Below are positions 57,695-64,000 of a stretch of DNA of 64,000 bases, in pieces. Origin of the DNA: Bacillota bacterium. GTDB taxonomy: Bacteria > Bacillota > Clostridia > Peptostreptococcales > Anaerovoracaceae. The stretch's first letter is position 1. The number at the start of each line of letters is the position of its first letter. The DNA is taken from assembly GCA_030526355.1 (NCBI GenBank), contig JAUNDC010000006.1:34809-98808 (forward strand). The letters run 5' to 3'. Both the position numbers and the translations under genes were made by a program. The notes under the pieces were generated by a model. That model ran no database searches. It had not been told where the DNA came from and saw only the letters and a list, made by a program, of their open reading frames with translations.

Positions 57695-58278
57695 ACCAGC
57701 ACTTCCAGATACATTTTCATTACATCCCCACATTTTAGCATCTCCGCATATCTGATTAGCCTATTCAGATTACAATCACTCCGATGCAGATAAGTTGTAA
57801 GAACTTCTTTAGTTTCTTCAATTCCGATTTTTTCCCTGTAGAAAACGATATCAACAACAGTTTTTTCAATATCATATATACGAAATCTGTTATTTCCATC
57901 CTCTACGGTCACGATACCAACATCAAAACGGTCATCTGTAAAATAGCATACATTCAGTTCCGGCCAATCCGGTAGAGTTGATACCTTTGCTTTTCTCGGA
58001 ATTGCTACATCAATGGCATCCGGACGATAAGTAGACAGATTATAATACACGGCTGCACTTAGCAGACAAACCACTCCGTTTGGTACAAATGCATAGGCAT
58101 AGTAGAAATCTGATCCTTCACCATCAAAATTTGTATTTTCATAATATTTCTTATTCAGTTTTATCAAGTTGCCCTGATCAACCATCTGATTGATTTTATA
58201 ATATGAAAAACCTTTCTCTTTCAGCTCTTGAACCGAGAAAATCATTTGGTCATTGGAAATCTGTGCCGTCTTTGTCAT
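57691..58278 (-). CDS. AbiEi-type antitoxin (orphan)
   Basis: A 195-aa protein with the type IV antitoxin layout: N-terminal winged helix (FSVQELKEKGFSYYKINQMVDQGNLIKLNKKYY), the central AbiEi domain (FYYAYAFVPNGVVCLLSAAVYYNLS, IDVAIPRKAKV), and the C-terminal helical part with YDIEKTVVDIVFYREKIG. AbiEi represses its operon and blocks AbiEii, a nucleotidyltransferase that causes abortive infection. No AbiEii gene follows. The ATG at 58278 has GAGGTGAG upstream. The stretch is more AT-rich than the core genes, which suggests transfer. Confidence 0.85.
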   Translation of the reverse strand: MTKTAQISNDQMIFSVQELKEKGFSYYKINQMVDQGNLIKLNKKYYENTNFDGEGSDFYYAYAFVPNGVVCLLSAAVYYNLSTYRPDAIDVAIPRKAKVSTLPDWPELNVCYFTDDRFDVGIVTVEDGNNRFRIYDIEKTVVDIVFYREKIGIEETKEVLTTYLHRSDCNLNRLIRYAEMLKCGDVMKMYLEVLV

Positions 58279-58455
58279 CTTTCTCACCTCAATCCCAGTA
58301 TATCCAAATTCGTGATAAACATTTAAATAATTTGCGGCATATTGTTATTTTGCCGAATTTCATTTAAATTATAGTAATCATTTCACGATTTGTCAATGAA
58401 TTTTCAGTTTTACACTAATACGCAAAAAAGAACTCCCAAGGTCTCCCTTGAGCGT

Positions 58456-58647
58456 CTACCACCGTTCATCCAATCCCAGATGTGTGTAAGTATTCATCGT
58501 TACTCCAATATCCGAATGCCCCATAAGGTATTGAAGTGTCTTCGGGCTAATTCCTGATTCAGCCATGTTAGTACAATAAGTATGCATGCACACATGATGA
58601 ATAATCTCTACCAAAGCTTTCGGGCGATTGGCAAGAGCAGTTCTCAA
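58456..58647 (-). pseudogene. C-terminal tail of a tyrosine recombinase (integrase)
   Basis: A 63-aa remnant with the end of a phage/ICE-type integrase: HTYCTNMAESGISPKTLQYLMGHSDIGVTMNTYTHLG contains the HxxR-type region and the last catalytic Tyr (NTYTH). In this family the first His-region reads H-x-CRHT; here it is HVCMHT, so the catalytic Arg is replaced by Met. The N-terminal 300 or more residues are absent. It begins directly after the DUF3137-like gene and marks an old integration event. Confidence 0.8.
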
Positions 58648-58648
58648 G

Positions 58649-59416
58649 TTATACGTTTCTCTGTGTCACGTTCAGCGTGTTGATGATATCGGTAAGCCAG
58701 TGTAGCTCTCCTGAAAATTTCTGACGCAACCTTTCCGCATCATCATAGTCTTTCCCATGTTCAAAGAGGTAGTGCCAAGGCGGATTTTCTGCTCTTACAC
58801 AGAAACGGCTGCCGAACTGTTCGTTGTCTATTTTAACATTACTTTTCATAGATTCGCGGTCTCTTTTTGTCCACTCGGAAATATATACATCGCAGGCAGG
58901 CTTCTTGCCGAAACTGCAAATAAGCCATGGGCCCCTAAATAAGACATTTTCTTGGTGCCCTCTGTAAGCCACATCATCGACTTCTTCATACACCTCGTAA
59001 AGTATAATATTGCTCATTTCAATGTTCACCCCATTGTAGACGGTCTTGATATGATACTTGCCGTCCAAGCACTCATAGCGGAACGGAACCACCACACTGC
59101 CCGGATTTAATGCGCCCACCGGGTTGTATTCCAAATCGTCGCCTAGCACATCTCTGATTACACCGTTGATGACACTCTCTCCAAGGAGATTTTTGATTTC
59201 ATCCCTTTTCCTGATTGCCTGACCTGCCGGTATCCCGAACACCAACGCAATTATCAGAAAACCCAGAGCAATTAATAAAATTTTCGTGATGACCAGTGAA
59301 AGGATTATCGCCGCAAGGTCACCGTAGGTCAGTATCCTGTAAATCGTCACCTTAATGCGCATAGACTTGAGCCTGGCTTCTATCTGCTCCGTTGTCATCA
59401 TATTCTTCTCTTTCAT
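58649..59416 (-). CDS. DUF3137-like membrane protein
   Basis: A 255-aa protein with a charged N terminus, two hydrophobic spans (about residues 25-70, TYGDLAAIILSLVITKILLI and ALGFLIIALVFGIPAG in part), and a soluble C-terminal domain that resembles DUF3137 proteins (YHIKTVYNGVNIEMSNIILYEV, ENVLFRGPWLICSFGKK, KIDNEQFGSRFCVRAENP). The last 35 residues depart from that family. The function is unknown. The ATG at 59416 follows AAAGGAAACG. It lies between the integrase relic and the CRISPR array. Confidence 0.55.
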   Translation of the reverse strand: MKEKNMMTTEQIEARLKSMRIKVTIYRILTYGDLAAIILSLVITKILLIALGFLIIALVFGIPAGQAIRKRDEIKNLLGESVINGVIRDVLGDDLEYNPVGALNPGSVVVPFRYECLDGKYHIKTVYNGVNIEMSNIILYEVYEEVDDVAYRGHQENVLFRGPWLICSFGKKPACDVYISEWTKRDRESMKSNVKIDNEQFGSRFCVRAENPPWHYLFEHGKDYDDAERLRQKFSGELHWLTDIINTLNVTQRNV

Positions 59417-59564
59417 ATCTATCGTTTCCTTTCTCAAGTTTACCTCTGAATCGCAGTAGTATCATTCGCCCCTCGGAGTATCATCGGCATTACCTCCAAA
59501 AAGGTTGAATTTTTTGTGAGAACCGTTCGGCAAGCTGCTTTCTCTTGATTCGGATATCTCCCTC

Positions 59565-59611
59565 AATATAAAACTTGGAATACCAGAATGCTGATTTTTT
59601 AATATTCCAAG
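59565..59611 (-). terminator. Terminator-like hairpin at the distal end of the CRISPR array
   Basis: On the minus strand CTTGGAATA (59603-59611) pairs perfectly with TATTCCAAG (59574-59582), loop 20 nt, followed by TTTTATATT. It directly abuts the last degenerate repeat (59613-59633) and overlaps the place of that repeat's lost half. It would end a transcript coming from the array. Confidence 0.55.
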
Positions 59612-59612
59612 G

Positions 59613-59633
59613 GCATCCCGTGTGGGATGCGAC
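59613..59633 (-). repeat. Terminal degenerate CRISPR repeat (half)
   Basis: GCATCCCGTGTGGGATGCGAC matches the right-hand 21 nt of the 33-nt array repeat with two changes; the left-hand 12 nt are not recognisable. This is the expected picture for the oldest, leader-distal repeat. Confidence 0.75.
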
Positions 59634-60022
59634 CTTACTATCCTTAAAATATTAAGCCTGCTGTGAAAGTTCTCTACCTTCTGAATCTTTTAGCGAAAAT
59701 TGTTTCTTGTCATTTTTATAGTCTTGGGATATACTATTGTTAACAACAGAACTGATGGCTGACCCCTTGCTGCTCTTTTGAGCAGGAACGCCAGCATCGG
59801 TAGGTTCTGTTTTTTCTTTAAATTCAAACTCAGAACCATCCGGCATAAGAATCCTGTGCACGTGATATCTGTTTTTACCTCCAACTTTAACTGCTGCAGC
59901 CATGTAACCAGTAGTTTCATTTATTGTAACCGGTGCAGCTATTGTAACTGTGTTAACTACTCTGCCTTTATGTTCTTTATCTCTAATCGCTATGCCTTTT
60001 TTAAACACATAAGGCAACGTTG
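59634..60022 (-). pseudogene. Giant inter-repeat segment 1 with phage-protein fragment
   Basis: A 389-nt segment lies between two CRISPR repeats, about eleven times the normal spacer length. On the minus strand an open frame runs from the repeat at 60023-60055 through the segment to a stop at 59652, encoding a fragment with VNTVTIAAPVTINETTGYM, GGKNRYHVHRILMPDGSEFE and the linker NDKKQFSLKDSEGRELSQQ. It looks like the C-terminal domain of a large phage-type polyvalent protein. The apparent start within the repeat is an artefact. Segment 2 is its relative. Confidence 0.75.
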
Positions 60023-63000
60023 ATTTCAATCCACGCATCCCATGTGGGATGCGACCTTACTATCCTTGAAATATTCAGCCTGCTGCTGTGAAAGTGCTCT
60101 CACCTCTGAATCTTTTAGCAAAAATTGTTTCTTGTCATTTTTGCTGAGTTCGGGTATACTATTATTCAATTCAGAGCTGACAGCTGACCTCTGGTTACTG
60201 GAAACAGTAGACACGCCAGCACCGATAGGCTCTGTTTTTTATTAAATTCAAATTCAGGACCATCTGGCATCAATATCCTATGAACATGTTATCTATTCTT
60301 GCCTCCAACTTTTACGGCCACAACCATATAACCATCAATTCCTTTTATTTTACAGGTGCAGCTATTGTAACTGTGTTAACAGCTCTGCCTTTATGTTCTT
60401 TATCTCTAATCGCTATGCCTTTTTTAAACACATAAGGCAACGTTGATTTCAATCCACACATCCCATGTGGGATGCGACAACCGCCTGTATCTTTGGAAAG
60501 TTTGCCTGAAAATTTCAATCCACGCATCCCATGCGGGATGCGACCTGCCCTGAATACCTACCAGCCTGCCTTTTTTCAGATTTCAATCCACGCATCCCAT
60601 GCGGGATGCGACATGATTTTGTACTTGAAATGCCCGATGAAGACTTTATTTCAATCCACGCATCCCATGCGGGATGCGACTTTGATTAATTTACTTGCTT
60701 TTGCATCAATCGTTATTTCAATCCACGCATCCCATGCGGGATGCGACAAATACATCAATCATAGCTTTAATTTCTTTATCAATTTCAATCCACGCATCCC
60801 ATGCGGGATGCGACGGCTGCAATGTGCGATAAGTGGGTACAGAGCAATATTTCAATCCACGCATCCCATGCGGGATGCGACCCAGCATTAACAGGTCAAT
60901 CCACGCTTGCCCTTTGATTTCAATCCACGCATCCCATGCGGGATGCGACGTGGTTTAAAAGTATCTGCCATGATGTGATTGTTATTTCAATCCACGCATC
61001 CCATGCGGGATGCGACATGGAAGTCAATATATTGTGCCCTTCGCCATACTGATTTCAATCCACGCATCCCATGCGGGATGCGACCGCGCATAAGCTTAGA
61101 CGGCGAACCGATTTTAAAATTTCAATCCACGCATCCCATGCGGGATGCGACCTTTGAAAGGTTCCAGCAGTAAACGGCAATAGTATTTCAATCCACGCAT
61201 CCCATGCGAGATGCGACTTAAAATTATCGGCTTCTTTGGATAGATTGTACATTTCAATCCACGCATCCCATGCGGGATGCGACGCAAAACTTGCTGGCAT
61301 CCATACAGGTATCACAAATTTCAATCCACGCATCCCATGCGGGATGCGACGCCACAGCAGGAAATCATGGAGCAGCCACAGCAGATTTCAATCCACGCAT
61401 CCCATGCGGGATGCGACGCAGAGGTTTGACAGTATGGATGCCTTTTTCAAAATTTCAATCCACGCATCCCATGCGGGATGCGACTTGTTGGTGATGCTCC
61501 GCTGTAGTTCTTTGACTCATTTCAATCCACGCATCCCATGCGGGATGCGACTCAGATACATACTAAATTACACTGACACTGCTGATATTTCAATCCACGC
61601 ATCCCATGCGGGATGCGACAGCTGTAGCAGTATCTTCAATGCTGTATCCCAAAATTTCAATCCACGCATCCCATGCGGGATGCGACTGTGGACTTGTGGC
61701 GAATCAAGACAGGCAGAAAATTTCAATCCACGCATCCCATGCGGGATGCGACCGAGGGTGTTCTTGTAGAACTGAGGGACGATTGATTTCAATCCACGCA
61801 TCCCATGCGGGATGCGACATTTGCAGGCTGCTTTTGAGTCGTTTATAAACGGTATTTCAATCCACGCATCCCATGCGGGATGCGACTATGCGGGCGTCTA
61901 AAGCCTCGAGCTCTTTCTCATTTCAATCCACGCATCCCATGCGGGATGCGACCTTATAGTGAAGCCCTTTTTAATATAATAGAACTAATTTCAATCCACG
62001 CATCCCATGCGGGATGCGACACTTGGTGTTTTATTGTGGGTTGGTCTGATTAAAGATTTCAATCCACGCATCCCATGCGGGATGCGACCCGCACCTCACT
62101 TCAAACTGTTCAATATGTTCAATATTTCAATCCACGCATCCCATGCGGGATGCGACACAGTGAGCTCTTACGATGAGACCGCAAGCATTATTTCAATCCA
62201 CGCATCCCATGCGGGATGCGACAACTTCCTGTCTTTGGTAAGCCCGTACTTATTCTGATTTCAATCCACGCATCCCATGCGGGATGCGACAATAAAGTGT
62301 ATTTTAATAAGGCAGACCATAACAATTTCAATCCACGCATCCCATGCGGGATGCGACTAAACAGACAGAAGTCTGGGACATGTACTACAAATTTCAATCC
62401 ACGCATCCCATGCGGGATGCGACACTGCCATTATTTATTCTCCTTGTACGGTTCAGATTTCAATCCACGCATCCCATGCGGGATGCGACACGGCGCAGAC
62501 GGCGCAGGGCATGTTGCGTTTGTGATTTCAATCCACGCATCCCATGCGGGATGCGACGTACTCTGCCTTTGCGCTCTCCCCGGTAGCAAGCGAATTTCAA
62601 TCCACGCATCCCATGCGGGATGCGACTGTAGACCTCTACACGCTTAATTGCCATATCAAATTTCAATCCACGCATCCCATGCGGGATGCGACGTGCATGA
62701 CCCTTTGCCAAAACCTGAACCAATCATTTCAATCCACGCATCCCATGCGGGATGCGACTCGGAAAACTCGCAAGCATCGGTAAGGACTGGATAATTTCAA
62801 TCCACGCATCCCATGCGGGATGCGACGCATATCTTCTTTTTCCAAGAGTCCGTAGTTTGTCTATTTCAATCCACGCATCCCATGCGGGATGCGACAATCG
62901 GAGACCCGGTATCCTCTGTAGCCTCCGAACGTATTTCAATCCACGCATCCCATGCGGGATGCGACTTTAAACGTGGCTATATGCCACCATTAATAGACAT

Positions 63001-64000
63001 TTCAATCCACGCATCCCATGCGGGATGCGACAAGATTGGATGCAGTTGTTGGAGAAATTAAAACATATTTCAATCCACGCATCCCATGCGGGATGCGACG
63101 TGTTGTTGTGGCCTAATTATATAGCTACGTTCCATTTCAATCCACGCATCCCATGCGGGATGCGACAAAAGCAATGCTGATGCTAGAGGAGCAAACCGAG
63201 ATTTCAATCCACGCATCCCATGCGGGATGCGACCAAGCAATAAGATGATACCCCTCTACTCCGATATATTTCAATCCACGCATCCCATGCGGGATGCGAC
63301 ATGCACGTATCAAGACATACATACAAGATAGAGCAATTTCAATCCACGCATCCCATGCGGGATGCGACCCATCCTTGGTGTGCATGATGATTGTTTCTTT
63401 TTCCATTTCAATCCACGCATCCCATGCGGGATGCGACACAGACAGGTTCGGGACAGGATTTATCTCCTGAAATATTTCAATCCACGCATCCCATGCGGGA
63501 TGCGACCAAGGGCCATGTTCTGACTTCCCCATCCATCAACATTTCAATCCACGCATCCCATGCGGGATGCGACCATCCATGCTATAACTTGTGGATCTGT
63601 CCAGTTCTCATTTCAATCCACGCATCCCATGCGGGATGCGACTACTTGCGCTTGGTTTTGTAATCATAGGTTTCGTAATTTCAATCCACGCATCCCATGC
63701 GGGATGCGACGTCGTGCATACAGGACGTCAAGTATATCCGTCGAATTTCAATCCACGCATCCCATGCGGGATGCGACGTTATAAAAAGATAACAGCAGCA
63801 TTTACAAAAGCGATTTCAATCCACGCATCCCATGCGGGATGCGACTTCTGCCGCATTTACAAGTGTTGGTATTTGCTCATTTCAATCCACGCATCCCATG
63901 CGGGATGCGACCAAATTCCTTTGTCAAGCCGCAATTACAACATCTATTTCAATCCACGCATCCCATGCGGGATGCGACGCAATCATTTGCTGATAAATGT
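60023..64000 (-). CRISPR. CRISPR array, type I-C-like repeats, continues past the right edge
   Basis: The 33-nt repeat begins ATTTCAATCCACGC on the plus strand and ends GGGATGCGAC, with an 8-bp inner stem CGCATCCC / GGGATGCG and loop ATGC. In transcript sense (minus strand) it starts GTCGC and ends ATTGAAAT, as type I-C repeats do, so leader and cas genes should lie beyond 64000. From 60446 to 63978 there are 53 repeats with 52 full spacers of 33-37 nt, then a cut spacer at the edge. Two further repeats lie at 60023-60055 and, degenerate, at 59613-59633. Repeats at 60023 and 60446 have CATGTGGG for CATGCGGG, and the one at 61185-61217 has a G-to-A change in the stem. Confidence 0.97.
60056..60445 (-). 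pseudogene. Giant inter-repeat segment 2 with decayed phage-protein fragment
   Basis: A 390-nt segment related along its whole length to segment 1, but with the frame broken: the linker end (ELSKNDKKQFLLKDSEVRALS) is readable at 60070-60214, and the start (PYVFKKGIAIRDKEHKGRA) at 60345-60440, with stops between. The last 90 or so nt next to the repeat differ from segment 1 at only two positions, while the rest differs much more. Segment plus repeat therefore form a tandem duplication, or arose together. Confidence 0.75.

Noticed and set aside
60472..63784. Many long open frames on both strands within the CRISPR array, with repeated stretches such as ISIHASHAGCD and SRIPHGMRGLK
   Set aside because: They are the repeat itself read in different frames; repeat plus spacer is often a multiple of three, which keeps frames open. 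No ribosome sites or protein families.

Overview
The window looks like the chromosome of an anaerobic, spore-forming member of the Clostridia (Bacillota); the exact family cannot be fixed from sequence reading alone. Pointers are the core order yqfC-yqfD-phoH-ybeY-cdd-era-recO-glyS-ppdK, a single-chain glycyl-tRNA synthetase, pyruvate phosphate dikinase with pyruvate carboxylase, spore genes (YqfC/YqfD, CwlJ-type hydrolase with a GerQ-like partner, a GerA-family protein, PdaA), T-box control, and AGGAGG-type ribosome binding sites. No rRNA or tRNA gene was found.

Region 1 (1-15.3 kb) is almost all minus strand: a cytoplasmic parvulin (cut by the window edge), then one long housekeeping operon read from phoH down to ppdK, a sporulation pair (yqfC-yqfD), and a tightly overlapped redox operon (small membrane protein, DUF308 protein, two FAD oxidoreductases, Fe-dependent alcohol dehydrogenase). 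Region 2 (15.4-31.5 kb) has dinB, pfkA-dnaE, an L,D-transpeptidase, TelA/XpaC-type genes, a spore-germination block (cwlJ-type, gerQ-like, GerA family) and pyc. Region 3 (31.6-42.7 kb) holds a broken Crp/Fnr regulator, an NTPase, MscS, TypA, an amidase, a methyltransferase, LysO, a HicAB toxin-antitoxin pair whose 56-aa toxin is easy to miss, AzlCD, Ung, and a sodium:solute symporter behind a T-box whose specifier reads UAC (Tyr). Region 4 (43-57 kb) has a DUF6873-like protein, two polysaccharide deacetylases, a radical SAM protein, an ACT/PFL pair, a Cys-rich small protein, a copper ATPase with a CsoR-type operator and an apparent internally translated CopZ, a YeiH exporter, a cluster of four related hairpins, exonuclease III, a minimal SufB/SufC pair, PgeF and a low-Mr tyrosine phosphatase.

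Region 5 (57.2-60.4 kb) is a graveyard of mobile DNA: a phage-type protein fragment, an AbiEi antitoxin with only a stub of its toxin gene, a tyrosine-recombinase tail lacking its catalytic Arg, and a DUF3137-like gene. Region 6 (59.6-64.0 kb) is a large CRISPR array with type I-C-like repeats, read on the minus strand, with leader and cas genes expected beyond the right edge. Its distal (oldest) end is odd: two inter-repeat segments of 389 and 390 nt, related to each other, carry fragments of the phage-type protein whose third relative lies at 57.2 kb. A terminator-like hairpin abuts the last, degenerate repeat.

Most notable for follow-up: the giant repeat-bounded phage segments, the four-unit palindromic element at 52961-53254, the CopZ start inside copA, the Tyr T-box symporter, and two terminators whose 3' arm also holds the ribosome binding site of the next, spore-type gene.
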